From Cognataquiflexum aquatile (GTDB lineage: Bacteria > Bacteroidota > Bacteroidia > Cytophagales > Cyclobacteriaceae): a stretch of 64,000 nucleotides of DNA. The translations under genes and the position numbers were made by a program. This document shows positions 35,106 through 44,275 of this stretch, in pieces; within the stretch, counting starts at the first letter, position 1, and every line of letters starts with the position of its first letter. Location of the stretch: the NCBI RefSeq assembly GCF_003316845.1, contig NZ_QMIK01000002.1:124001-188000 (forward strand), in the 5' to 3' direction. Below the pieces are notes generated by a model, which did no database searches, had not been told where the DNA came from, and saw only the letters and a program-made list of their open reading frames with translations.

Positions 35106-37508
35106 ATGAAAATTCGATTAATACAACTGTCACTTATGTCTGGCCTTGCGGTATTTTTGGCATGTGAACCCAAGCAGACCGAGACCTCAACGGTTGCCAG
35201 TCCGGATGGCATAGACCGAACAGTGCTTCCCATCAAACACCCGGAAAGGGTTAGGTACAGCGAACTCGATGTGCGCAACACCACGCCTCCGCCAAAATTT
35301 GAAGTTAAGGCTCCAAAAGACGCCCCAAACGTAGTTATTATTTTGATGGATGATATGGGATTTGCTGTTCCCGAGACGTTTGGCGGTCCGGCATATATGC
35401 CGACACTCGACCGTCTTGCCAAAAACGGCTTGACGTATAACCGGTTTCATACCACTGCACTTTGCACCCCAACAAGGGCAGCCCTACTTACGGGATACAA
35501 TCCACACTCCGTAAACCTTGGTATAATTACTGAATTGGCATCTTCTTACCCAGGGTACTCTTCTATCCGCCCCCAATCAATTACCCCAATGGCAGAGGTA
35601 CTCAGACAAAATGGGTATAGTACTGCCCAATTTGGAAAAAGCCACGAAACTCCTACCTGGGAAAAATCAAGTAACGGACCACAAGACAGGTGGCCCACCC
35701 ATTCAGGTTTTGAGAAATTTTATGGTTTCCTAGGAGGAATAACCAACAACTGGGCACCAGTCATTTATGATGGGGTAACCATGATAGAAACTCCCAGCTA
35801 TCCCGGCTACCATTTCACCAACGACATGACCAATCAGGCTGTTTCTTGGGTAAACAAGCAACAAGCTTTGCAGCCCGACAAACCATTCTTCATCTACTAT
35901 GCACCGGGTGCAACACGAGCACCGCATCATGCCCCTAAAGAGTATTCTGCCAAATATAAAGGCAAATTCGACAAAGGATGGGATGTATTGCGTGAAGAAA
36001 CGCTGGAGCGTCAGAAAAAATTGGGCATTGTCCCTGCCAATACAATCCTTCCTCCAAAACCGGAGCAGATTCAGGATTGGGCCGATTTGTCTCCTGTTGA
36101 ACAAAAATTATTTGCCCGACAAATGGAGGTTTTTGCAGGGTTTGCCGAGCACACCGACCATGAAATCGGCCGCTTGATCGATGCGATCGAAGAAATGGGT
36201 GAATTAGACAATACCATCATCTTCTTTATTGCCGGTGACAATGGCTCAAGCGCCGAAGGTCAGCAAACAGGCATGTTCAATGAATGGACCTACTTCAACA
36301 GGGTAAAAGAAAATGTTGAGGATATGATGAAGCTCTATGACGAATGGGGTACCGAAAGCACCATTCCACACATGGCTTCAGGATGGGCAGTAGCTACCAA
36401 TAGCCCGTTTACATGGACAAAGCAAATGGCTTCAGATTTTGGAGGGACCCGCAACGGGATGGTGGTCCATTGGCCTAAAGGCATAAAAGCCAAAGGTGAA
36501 ATGAGAAATCAATTCGGTTTTGTCAGTGATGTAGCCCCAACGGTTTATGAAATAACCGGGATACCATCTCCCAAAATGGTAAATGGGATTGCACAAGATC
36601 CTATCGAAGGTACCAGCCTTGCGTATTCCTTCGACAATGGTGACGCACCGGAACAACATACAGTGCAATATTTTGAAATTGGCGGTAACCGGGCTATTTA
36701 CCAGGACGGTTGGTATGCCCGAACTATTCACATAGCGCCTTTTTTGCCTGAACCATTTAATACGCTGCAAAATGATGTTTGGCAATTGTACAACACCAAG
36801 GAAGACTTCAGCTTATCCAATGACCTTTCGAAAAAAGAGCCTCAAAAACTTAAAGATATGCAGGCACTCTTTATGAAGGAAGCCGAGAAATACCATGTAC
36901 TCCCCATTGATGATCGGACGGTAGAGCGAATGATCGCAGAGATCGCAGGCAGGCCAACTGTGATGGCACCAGGTAGAACATCAATGACGCTCACCAAGGA
37001 CATGAAAGGTCTTGGTGTGGATGTGTTTCCTAACTTACAAAATACCTCCTATACTATTACCGCTGAGGTTGAAGTCGGACCCGATGGAAATGGGGTTTTG
37101 GTTTGCCAAGGAGGGCGATTTGGTGGATTATCATTCTATGTCAAAAACGGAAAGCCATTCTTTACCTATAATTTCCTAGGATTGAGTTCCACCACCATTT
37201 CTTCAACCCAGACTTTAGCACCCGGAAAACACACTTTGGTGTATGATTTCAAATACGATGGCGGCGGACCAGGCCGCGGTGGTGTTGGAACGATTACCGT
37301 GGATGGTCAAAAATTTGGAGAAGGCCGCATTGAAAGGACCCAACCTGGAATTTTCTCGGTGGTTGATTTGGCTGATGTGGGTGTTGATTTAGGAACTGTC
37401 GTGGCAGATTATGGTGCGTCAAGTAAGTTTAATGGAAACATCAAAAATGTGACAATACAGCGTATTGCCGCAACCGTTCCATCAGAAACCCCGGCCATAA
37501 TTGATTAA
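35106..37508 (+). CDS. arylsulfatase (formylglycine-dependent) lipoprotein
   Basis: An 800-residue sulfatase. The lipoprotein signal MKIRLIQLSLMSGLAVFLAC gives Cys20. The catalytic Cys120 sits in the C-x-P-x-R motif CTPTRAALLTG and is converted to formylglycine by a maturase. Metal-site residues are in VVIILMDDMGFAVPE near residue 77 and IIFFIAGDNGSSAEG near 375; GKSHETP carries the active-site Lys/His. Residues about 620-790 form a beta-sandwich C-terminal domain typical of the large arylsulfatases of this group. Likely substrates are sulfated aryl or polysaccharide esters. No sulfatase-maturing enzyme is encoded nearby. Confidence 0.93.
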   Translation: MKIRLIQLSLMSGLAVFLACEPKQTETSTVASPDGIDRTVLPIKHPERVRYSELDVRNTTPPPKFEVKAPKDAPNVVIILMDDMGFAVPETFGGPAYMPTLDRLAKNGLTYNRFHTTALCTPTRAALLTGYNPHSVNLGIITELASSYPGYSSIRPQSITPMAEVLRQNGYSTAQFGKSHETPTWEKSSNGPQDRWPTHSGFEKFYGFLGGITNNWAPVIYDGVTMIETPSYPGYHFTNDMTNQAVSWVNKQQALQPDKPFFIYYAPGATRAPHHAPKEYSAKYKGKFDKGWDVLREETLERQKKLGIVPANTILPPKPEQIQDWADLSPVEQKLFARQMEVFAGFAEHTDHEIGRLIDAIEEMGELDNTIIFFIAGDNGSSAEGQQTGMFNEWTYFNRVKENVEDMMKLYDEWGTESTIPHMASGWAVATNSPFTWTKQMASDFGGTRNGMVVHWPKGIKAKGEMRNQFGFVSDVAPTVYEITGIPSPKMVNGIAQDPIEGTSLAYSFDNGDAPEQHTVQYFEIGGNRAIYQDGWYARTIHIAPFLPEPFNTLQNDVWQLYNTKEDFSLSNDLSKKEPQKLKDMQALFMKEAEKYHVLPIDDRTVERMIAEIAGRPTVMAPGRTSMTLTKDMKGLGVDVFPNLQNTSYTITAEVEVGPDGNGVLVCQGGRFGGLSFYVKNGKPFFTYNFLGLSSTTISSTQTLAPGKHTLVYDFKYDGGGPGRGGVGTITVDGQKFGEGRIERTQPGIFSVVDLADVGVDLGTVVADYGASSKFNGNIKNVTIQRIAATVPSETPAIID

Positions 37509-37668
37509 TAGGTAAGGCCAGCTTGATGACTTGCTCCAATTGGCTATATGGTCATGGGAGTTTTAAAGGAAGAATTTCAGTGAGCATTTACCTCGGAAAT
37601 CTCATTGGAATTCTTCTTTATTTTCTGAATTAAGGAGAATATTCTTTCAAAAATTTAAGATAACGATC

Positions 37669-38076
37669 ATGAGTAAATTTGTGTCAAACTTTAAATGGAT
37701 CATGCTCATTTGCGGGCTTCTTACCTGTAGCATGTTTCTTGGGCTTTTTTCTCCGGAAGCTTCCCTAAATTCAAATTTTGGGGAACCGCTTGTAACGGGA
37801 CCTGAAAATGTCGTTGTCCGGGGATGGTCAGCCTTAATAGGCCTTACAGGGATTATGCTGATTTATGGCGCATTCAAACCTGCCGTTAGAGCTTACTCTT
37901 TGGTAATAGCAGGAATAAGCAAAACCATATTTGTTATTCTGGTTCTTTCTTTTGGAAGTCAATATATGAGTTTCGGCGCGGGAACGGCTGTAATTGTAGA
38001 TATCATCATGATTCTCTTGTTCGTCCTTTACCTCCTTTTTTCAAAATCAGCAGAGAGTACCCAACCAAAAATTTAA
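37669..38076 (+). CDS. small four-helix membrane protein of unknown function
   Basis: A 135-residue protein with four hydrophobic segments (about residues 8-28, 52-70, 75-95, 103-123). It opens MSKFVSNFKWIMLICGLLTC and has VVVRGWSALIGLTGIMLIYGAF in the middle. The pattern fits small DUF4345/DoxX-like integral membrane proteins, without a motif to assign it. It follows the sulfatase by 160 bases. Confidence 0.7.
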   Translation: MSKFVSNFKWIMLICGLLTCSMFLGLFSPEASLNSNFGEPLVTGPENVVVRGWSALIGLTGIMLIYGAFKPAVRAYSLVIAGISKTIFVILVLSFGSQYMSFGAGTAVIVDIIMILLFVLYLLFSKSAESTQPKI

Positions 38077-38130
38077 ACAGTTCTCATTTTTTTTTCAAAT
38101 CCAAGAGACTGTCTGGATTACTCATTTTGC

Positions 38131-38871
38131 TTAATTTTTTATTTTTTGAAGGAGTTCTAGGGCTTCCGGTTTTCCGCTTTTTTCCAACAAAGGTTTTGCA
38201 GATTCAAAATTTCCGGCTTTGACCTCTGTCAGTCCCAAATACCAGAATGCCTCTTTATAGAAGATACTTGATTCATTCTGTGTCGTTTTTTCCAGGTAAG
38301 ATTTGGCTTGGTCAGGGTCACCTACCGCAAGAAATGCAGACCCTAGGAAATAATTTAAGGTATCGTTGTCAGGCTTTTGAGCCAATATTTTTTCCCATCT
38401 TGCGATGGCTGCTTGGTAATCTCCCGTCTTGTAATCGACCATTCCCCGGTCAAACTCATAGTTGGTTTGAAGTCCCATGGCGGTCACCATTCCGGGATCG
38501 GGCAGGTAATAAGCCACAAATAACTTTTCATTATCGGTAGAGGTTCCCACAAAAACCCAAAATGAAACGGCCAATAAAAGCAGAACAGATGCCGCGATGG
38601 CCAAAGGCTTCCAGTTGAATTGTTTTTGGGGCAGCATCGGAACCACCGGTGTAGCTTTCAACTCCGAATGGTATTCGTCCAAGCTTTCTTTAAGGGATAC
38701 CCGCTCCACTTCCTGCAATAAAACCTTGATGTCTTTGACATTTGCACGGAGTTTTGGATCAAGGTTCCGTTCTTCTTCGAAGGATTTCTTTTCCTCATCA
38801 GTCATCAAACCAAGGATGTAGCTTTCTATTCTTTCAAATTCCTGTTGCGAGATATTGTCTGTAGTGTCCAA
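38131..38871 (-). CDS. membrane anti-sigma-like protein with periplasmic TPR domain
   Basis: A 246-residue single-pass protein. Residues 1-75 resemble zinc-less anti-sigma domains (RIESYILGLMTDEEKKSFEE, then LRANVKDIKVLLQEVE). A membrane segment spans about 88-108 (WKPLAIAASVLLLLAVSFWV). The C-terminal 125 residues are TPR-like (YKTGDYQAAIARWEKIL, DNDTLNYFLGSAFLAVGDPDQ, EAFWYLGLTEVKAGNFESAK) and lie outside the cytoplasm. It starts 3 bases after the sigma stop, so it is co-transcribed and probably restrains that sigma factor. The TPR part could receive the signal from the TPR-CHAT protein in the same locus. Confidence 0.82.
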   Translation of the reverse strand: MDTTDNISQQEFERIESYILGLMTDEEKKSFEEERNLDPKLRANVKDIKVLLQEVERVSLKESLDEYHSELKATPVVPMLPQKQFNWKPLAIAASVLLLLAVSFWVFVGTSTDNEKLFVAYYLPDPGMVTAMGLQTNYEFDRGMVDYKTGDYQAAIARWEKILAQKPDNDTLNYFLGSAFLAVGDPDQAKSYLEKTTQNESSIFYKEAFWYLGLTEVKAGNFESAKPLLEKSGKPEALELLQKIKN

Positions 38872-38874
38872 TTT

Positions 38875-39435
38875 TCAATGTTTTAGAGTATTCACTTTTT
38901 CTTTGAGGCGCTGAATGCACCTGTATTTGTTGTTTCGGGCAGTTGCCTCCGTCCACTGGAAAGCCTTGGCGATGGTCTCCATGGTTTGCTTTTGGAAGTA
39001 AAACCTTTTCAGAATTTCACGGCAGTTTTCTCCCAATTTCTTGAATTCTGCGGCCATGTGGTTTTGCAGGGATTCTGAATTACTCTCTTCCTCCTCAGAC
39101 CTGTCATGTGTGGTCTCGAGGTTGGTGGTTTTTTGGTATTTGGATGACCTCAAGTGATCCAACCATTTGTTTTTTGCGATTTGGTACAAATATCCTGGGA
39201 CTGCAGTACCGTTTTCGGGTATGAATTTATCTGACCTGACATTGTTCCAAACGGTGATGAAAGCTTCCTGAAATATATCCTTGGCCTGATCTTCGTCACC
39301 GTTATTGGCTACCACATATTTTTCAATCTTAGGATATTGAGATTGGTAAAGCCATTTGAGCACTTTTGGCTCATTTGACTTGATACCAAGGATTAATTCA
39401 TCTTGGGAAAAAGGATTAAAAGTAGGTTCCTGCAT
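38875..39435 (-). CDS. ECF-type RNA polymerase sigma factor of the CHAT locus
   Basis: A 186-residue sigma factor. Region 2 is about residues 20-95 (DEDQAKDIFQEAFITVWNNV, VPGYLYQIAKNKWLDHLRSSKY) and region 4 about 125-180 (LGENCREILKRFYFQKQTMETIAKAFQWTEATARNNKYRCIQRLKEKV). Its own upstream region carries the same bipartite motif found before three other transcription units of this locus, indicating positive autoregulation. ATG 39435 leaves an 86-base leader from the motif. It is followed by the anti-sigma-like TPR gene. Confidence 0.92.
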   Translation of the reverse strand: MQEPTFNPFSQDELILGIKSNEPKVLKWLYQSQYPKIEKYVVANNGDEDQAKDIFQEAFITVWNNVRSDKFIPENGTAVPGYLYQIAKNKWLDHLRSSKYQKTTNLETTHDRSEEEESNSESLQNHMAAEFKKLGENCREILKRFYFQKQTMETIAKAFQWTEATARNNKYRCIQRLKEKVNTLKH

Positions 39436-39520
39436 GATTCAAAACATTACAGAAATATACTATTTATGGGCTTTTTTCCAAACTGAATTCTTTTGTAATG
39501 CCTTTCATCTTATAAACTTA

Positions 39521-39548
39521 CATCGAAAGAAACCTCAAATGTCATCAA
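39521..39548 (-). promoter_or_regulatory. predicted ECF promoter of the sigma operon (motif copy 1)
   Basis: Minus strand: TTGATGACATTT, 11 bases, CGATG. The CGATG part is at 39521-39525 and the upstream part at 39537-39548. The same two words with the same 11-base spacing occur at three other intergenic sites in the locus. It overlaps no gene and lies just beyond the terminator of the preceding hydrolase gene. Confidence 0.72.
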
Positions 39549-39551
39549 TGA

Positions 39552-39584
39552 ATAAAAAAAATCAGCCAAGAAATCTTGGCTGAT
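39552..39584 (-). terminator. intrinsic terminator of the serine hydrolase gene
   Basis: A 10-bp stem ATCAGCCAAG / CTTGGCTGAT with a 4-base loop (39561-39584), followed on the minus strand by eight T. The hydrolase stop is at 39625. The terminator insulates the sigma promoter that begins four bases further on. Confidence 0.9.
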
Positions 39585-39624
39585 TAGGGTTGGTCGTCCC
39601 GGCGATAAAAAAATCAATTTCATC

Positions 39625-40836
39625 TTAAAATTGGTCAATGTCCAGATAGACATTGAGGTTGTTGGTCAGTATATCTACTAATAGTGCATGATGAGCCTGT
39701 GTAAATGGGTTGTAGACCGCATTATTGGTGTAATCTGCGTTGCCATTGAAAATCATTGCCACAGCCATGCCGTTGTTTTCTGTCATAAAAGAAGACCGGG
39801 TACCCGGAAGGGCACCATAAAATAAAAACCTTGTATTCCATTTAAGTATTCCATTTCCAAAGTTTGGGTTTAGAGGTGCAGGACCAGAACCTTCAATGAA
39901 TTTTTGGAAAGTAGTGGCATCCAAAATATCCGGGCGGCTTGGATTCCCATCAATAGCCAAGACAAATTTCAATAGGTCAGAGGCGTTGATTACCAATCCT
40001 CCGTCACCATCCCTTCTTTCAATATTGAGGTTATATTCATATCCTTTTAATCCTCCCTGCCCGTAATATTTGGTCTCATCGGGATGGAGGTTTGTCATGG
40101 CCGATTTTCCATATACTGCTGAATTGATCCCAAGCGGAGTGAGAAAATCATCCTTCATAAATTGGTAAAATGACTTCCCCGAAACCTTTTCGACGATTCT
40201 TGCAGCGATGAAGTAGTTGGTGTTGATATACCAATATTGGGAACCAGGATTGTATTTTAAAATCGCATTATCCATCATCCAATTGAAAAATGCGGTATTG
40301 TTCATCGCAGGATTCGAATCTATTGCATCACGGTCATTGGCCAAAACCCAACCTCCGGTAGTCATTTGGAGCAGGTGCTTCACGGTCACGCCTTTCACCC
40401 GGTCATTGTAGGCTTTGGATCCGTAAGTTGTCCCTAGGATACCATCGGGACCAAAAACCTTGTCATCAAGGCTCAGCTTTCCGGCTTGGACCAATCTCAT
40501 AATAGCCACTCCGGTAAAAGTCTTGGACACACTCGCTACCCGCATGCGGTGGTTGGTAGTCATGGCGATATTTCCCTCGACGTCAGCTTTTCCATAGGCT
40601 TTTTTGTAAACCAATTTCCCGTTTTTAGAAATGGCAAGTGACGCACCTGGGATTTTGTAGGAGGCTAGAAAAGCTTCAATTTTTCCATCAATAACAGGAA
40701 TGTCTACCTGTGTTACCACAGTGGGAGGAGTGGGATCGGAATCTTCTTTTGGACTGCAAGACCAAATGAAAATGGATACAAAGGCAGAAAACAGTAAGCC
40801 TCGATACATGATTTTAGAGAAGGATTGGAATTTCAT
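39625..40836 (-). CDS. serine hydrolase lipoprotein (class-C beta-lactamase fold)
   Basis: A 403-residue protein; ATG 40836 (MKFQSFSKIMYRGLLF) begins a lipoprotein signal ending FIWSC. The beta-lactamase/penicillin-binding-protein fold shows SVSKTFTG (SxxK nucleophile and Lys) near residue 98 and YINTNY (Y-x-N) near residue 193; GVTVKHLLQMTTGGW is typical of class-C-like hydrolases. Likely activities are D-alanyl-D-amino-acid hydrolysis or an esterase. Its own copy of the locus promoter motif lies 38 bases upstream of the ATG, making it part of the presumed sigma regulon. Confidence 0.9.
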   Translation of the reverse strand: MKFQSFSKIMYRGLLFSAFVSIFIWSCSPKEDSDPTPPTVVTQVDIPVIDGKIEAFLASYKIPGASLAISKNGKLVYKKAYGKADVEGNIAMTTNHRMRVASVSKTFTGVAIMRLVQAGKLSLDDKVFGPDGILGTTYGSKAYNDRVKGVTVKHLLQMTTGGWVLANDRDAIDSNPAMNNTAFFNWMMDNAILKYNPGSQYWYINTNYFIAARIVEKVSGKSFYQFMKDDFLTPLGINSAVYGKSAMTNLHPDETKYYGQGGLKGYEYNLNIERRDGDGGLVINASDLLKFVLAIDGNPSRPDILDATTFQKFIEGSGPAPLNPNFGNGILKWNTRFLFYGALPGTRSSFMTENNGMAVAMIFNGNADYTNNAVYNPFTQAHHALLVDILTNNLNVYLDIDQF

Positions 40837-40874
40837 GGTTGAAAAGGTTTTGATGAGCAATAGATTTTTAATGA

Positions 40875-40902
40875 CATCGGGATTACTCCAAAATGTCATC
40901 AA
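40875..40902 (-). promoter_or_regulatory. predicted ECF promoter of the serine hydrolase gene (motif copy 2)
   Basis: Minus strand: TTGATGACATTT (40891-40902), 11 bases, CGATG (40875-40879). Same words and spacing as the copy before the sigma gene. It lies between the CHAT stop (40915) and the hydrolase start (40836). Confidence 0.72.
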
Positions 40903-40914
40903 TGAATCCCGATT

Positions 40915-43900
40915 TTATTTTCCTTTTGCAAACCGATACCTTCTCCATCCGAATAGCAGGATGGCTAATACTGCGATCACCATCAGATAAACCCACCATT
41001 TGAACGACTTGTCAAAAACCATGGGACTCGGATCTCCCATCAAAATCAACCCTGCCCAAAAATCAGGTGACAATTCTCTTCCTTTGGCGATAGTCAGGTA
41101 GTGTAACTTCGCTTTTTGCAGGGCTTCTGCTTTGTCCAATCCCTTGGAAAGGTTTTGGTAAAATTCCTCCACGATGATGCTGCTTGCCTTTTCATCTATC
41201 CTCCAGAGTCCGATCAACAAGCTTTCGCTGCCGGCGTAATTAAAAGCATGGGCAAGAGAGACCATTCCTTCTCCCGGATCGAAGGTATTCTTGCCTGTTT
41301 CGCAAGCTGTTAAAACGGCTAATTTTGCGCGCAAATCAATGTTGTAAATGTCAAAAGCATACAAGGAGTTATCTTCAGGAAAACTTTCCCCTTTTGATTC
41401 TTTGGAAAAAATAAGTTTGGAAAAAGCCGGACTGAGGTTGTTGGATTCGGCGTGGGTGCCGATGTGGATGATCCTGTTCATACCTGCTGATTCCTTGAAT
41501 CGGGACACGGTGGATTCGTCTTCGACAAAAAGGGAACCGCCAAAGAGAGAGTTTACCTTTTTGACCAAAGCCAAGGTAAAAGGCTGTGGTATCAGGGTAA
41601 GATAAGCCCGGTCCATGTAGAGGGAATCCTTCAGACCGGACAAGTAATCGGTTTTCATCCTGTCAAAAAATCCCGGCGCAAACGCTACAAAATTGGATTT
41701 GAAGCCGGTTTCAGGTTTGGGTTTTTGGAGAAGCAGGGAGCTATAATGGTAACTGATGCTATGCTTGGCCAATAGGCTTTTCTTAGCCAATTCACTATAA
41801 GACTTGATCTTGGTGGGTGTCAAAATCTCAAAACTCAAGTTAAAGAGCTGTGCATCCGGGATGATAATCAGCTTTTGGTTTTGGATCATGGGTTCGAGAG
41901 GCCTCCAAAGTGATTGGTACAGTTCATCAAGCAGTTGAAAGACCTCTTCCTCTTTGTTCCAGTTTCGTTGGAGCTCCGCAATGTGGTTCCTGACAGGTGC
42001 AAAATCCAAGGAAATGAGCTTTTTTTGGTTTTTGTCCATCACCACAGCGGCAAGGTTTTCGCCTACAAAAATGTACCGGACTACTGTTGTTTGGACAGGA
42101 ATGTTCACCTGAATGTCATCTATGGAACTTGAAATATTGGCATATCTAAATTGGAAATAGGCGGGAAAAGTAGTCTTTAGCATGCCCAAATAATCATCCC
42201 AATCTTTACTGGCAGTTAGGAAAGGGGTGATATCAGGGGATTCCTGATTCAGAGAATTTTGCAGGTTGGTTTTGAGTAAATCTTCCTTTTCCTGTATTTC
42301 AGTAGGGATATCGGCAAACCTGATATTATCCACTTTCTGCAATCTGGCGCGGACTTTATTGTATAGTGAAGATTCATGTTTGCTCAAAAAATCATCCAGG
42401 TATTTTTCATCTCCTGTAAGTTCATGCAGTTCGAGGTCTATTTTTTTGGAGAAATCGAACAAGTCCCTGTTTTCGGAAAGCAATAAATTCAGGTCCTCAT
42501 CCGTGCCGAGAGCGGTTTTCCTTCTTTCCAAAATCGAAATGGCTTCATCCATCCTGATCTTTATTTCCAAGAGGAAGCGAACATCCCGTACAGGTTGGAG
42601 CTGATAAGATGATTTTGACTGGAGGAGAATGGCGCGGGGTTTTTGGGTCTCGGTCTGGAGGGAATCCAGCCAAGTCATTTCAGTATCGTACCTGCCCTCC
42701 ATTATCTGGAGTGCATCCTCGCTGAGACGGAGGGACTCTGGATACTCGTGGAGCAAAAAATGGATTTCTGCCAGGTTCAAAGTTTGGTTAAAAGCAAGGA
42801 GACTGTTTTTCCCCTGATTTTGGATGACATAGTCCAATCCTTTGTTGGAGGTGGTTTTGGCTTCTTTTCCCAATCCGGATTCTGCATAAAAAAGAGAGGC
42901 ATTGGTCAAAAAACCGAGGTAGATATTGTCAAATTCTCCTTCAAGAAAGTCCTGGTACACCCTTTCGGCCAACTTGTAAAAATGAAGTGCCTCACTGTCA
43001 TCTCCTTGGGAATCTTTGATTCTGGCCAAAGCATAATAAGCATCTGCCTGCCAATAAAGATAATCCCCTCCCAGCCTGTCGATCAGGGAAAGTCCTTCCA
43101 GCAGGTAATTTTCGGCCAATTCATTTTCCCGAATGTCAAAATAAAGTTGGCCAAGGAGAATCTGTGACTTGAATACTTCGGGACTTTCGGGACCAAAGCT
43201 TGATTTCTTTTGCTCAAAGGCATACTCCAACAAGTCCTTTGCACGGGAATAATTGCCCAATCCCTTGTGCATCCCGGCGAGGTTGTCAATGGCCTGGTAT
43301 TGGAATTCCTTTCCTTTTGCGATTTCCTGCACATCCGACATTGCCGCAATGTAGTCTGACAGGTGGTCGATGGTCAGTTCCATGGATTTGATGCCCGCTG
43401 AGGTTTTGCCCAAAGCGGATTGAACTCCTGCCAGGTTGTTTAGAACCATCGCAGGTCGGTAGTGCTTGTTTCGGGGAGTGTCGTTCATGTCCCCAAACTG
43501 CTTCAAAGCTTCCAAAAAGTAGTATTCCGCCGAATCCATCCTAGCCCCAAACCAATGCATATTTCCAAGCGAATTATAGCTCAAGTAAAGAGATTCGGCA
43601 TCTACCTTTGGTTCTTTGCGGTAGAGTGAAATTGCTTGATGAACATGTACTTTGGCTTGGGCTCTGTTTCCAAGATAGAGGGAAAGGGTTCCCATATTAT
43701 TCTGGATTTTTCCCAATTCTTTGGAGGAAGTTTCAGGGTCTTTTTGTCCCCAATCAAAAGCAGATTGGTTGGCTTGGTAAGCAAGTTCCAATTCCCCGAT
43801 GTATTCAAAAAAGCCTGCAGCTTCCCGGTGGATTTGTTTGTTGAGTTTTGGGGAATGTTTTTGGGAAAGGAAATCAGAGATAAATTTTTGGACCTTGGCG

Positions 43901-44154
43901 ATCCCGTTTTTTTGGCCGGATTTTTCTGTTTCGACCCTTCCGATATAGGAAGTGTAAAGCGGCAAAGAATCTACCAAACCGTTTTGCTGGATAGAATTTA
44001 ACTGTGCTTTCAAAGCTGAGTCAGCCTGGAGGTAATTTTTTTCTTCCAAGGCCCGGTCAATCCACTCCAATCCTTTTTGTCCGACCTGGGCAAAACTTTC
44101 CTTCATGCCTGAGGCAAAAAGTATCAGAAAAAAAACGGTTTGGCGGAGGTTCAT
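40915..44154 (-). CDS. exported TPR-CHAT (caspase-like) protein with C-terminal membrane anchor
   Basis: A 1,079-residue protein. A signal peptide (MNLRQTVFFLILFASGMKESFAQ) is followed by about 500 residues of TPR repeats (LYLSYNSLGNMHWFGARMDSA, YQAIDNLAGMHKGLGNYSRAK, YYALARIKDSQGDDSEALHF). The CHAT domain fills about 760-1045, with the caspase dyad His901 in IHIGTHAES and Cys951 in LTACETGKN. One membrane segment (about 1053-1070) and a basic tail (RRYRFAKGK) close the protein, which places the CHAT domain in the periplasm. It is 121 bases downstream of the 44276-46789 gene with no motif copy of its own, so it is probably read from that promoter. Confidence 0.92.
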   Translation of the reverse strand: MNLRQTVFFLILFASGMKESFAQVGQKGLEWIDRALEEKNYLQADSALKAQLNSIQQNGLVDSLPLYTSYIGRVETEKSGQKNGIAKVQKFISDFLSQKHSPKLNKQIHREAAGFFEYIGELELAYQANQSAFDWGQKDPETSSKELGKIQNNMGTLSLYLGNRAQAKVHVHQAISLYRKEPKVDAESLYLSYNSLGNMHWFGARMDSAEYYFLEALKQFGDMNDTPRNKHYRPAMVLNNLAGVQSALGKTSAGIKSMELTIDHLSDYIAAMSDVQEIAKGKEFQYQAIDNLAGMHKGLGNYSRAKDLLEYAFEQKKSSFGPESPEVFKSQILLGQLYFDIRENELAENYLLEGLSLIDRLGGDYLYWQADAYYALARIKDSQGDDSEALHFYKLAERVYQDFLEGEFDNIYLGFLTNASLFYAESGLGKEAKTTSNKGLDYVIQNQGKNSLLAFNQTLNLAEIHFLLHEYPESLRLSEDALQIMEGRYDTEMTWLDSLQTETQKPRAILLQSKSSYQLQPVRDVRFLLEIKIRMDEAISILERRKTALGTDEDLNLLLSENRDLFDFSKKIDLELHELTGDEKYLDDFLSKHESSLYNKVRARLQKVDNIRFADIPTEIQEKEDLLKTNLQNSLNQESPDITPFLTASKDWDDYLGMLKTTFPAYFQFRYANISSSIDDIQVNIPVQTTVVRYIFVGENLAAVVMDKNQKKLISLDFAPVRNHIAELQRNWNKEEEVFQLLDELYQSLWRPLEPMIQNQKLIIIPDAQLFNLSFEILTPTKIKSYSELAKKSLLAKHSISYHYSSLLLQKPKPETGFKSNFVAFAPGFFDRMKTDYLSGLKDSLYMDRAYLTLIPQPFTLALVKKVNSLFGGSLFVEDESTVSRFKESAGMNRIIHIGTHAESNNLSPAFSKLIFSKESKGESFPEDNSLYAFDIYNIDLRAKLAVLTACETGKNTFDPGEGMVSLAHAFNYAGSESLLIGLWRIDEKASSIIVEEFYQNLSKGLDKAEALQKAKLHYLTIAKGRELSPDFWAGLILMGDPSPMVFDKSFKWWVYLMVIAVLAILLFGWRRYRFAKGK

Positions 44155-44275
44155 TTTTTGGAAATAGATTGGAGGAAAATTTTGGTCAAATCTTTAAAGA
44201 AATCCGAAACGAAATAAGTCTTTGAAAATTTGGCCAAAATGAAATTAGTGAAATTTTAAGAAAGTATATCAGAAC

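Noticed and set aside
40915-44154. type III-E CRISPR TPR-CHAT effector (Csx29-like)
   Set aside because: The protein has a signal peptide and a C-terminal membrane anchor, which Csx29 lacks. No gRAMP, Csx30 or CRISPR repeat is present. Only the regulatory logic is comparable.
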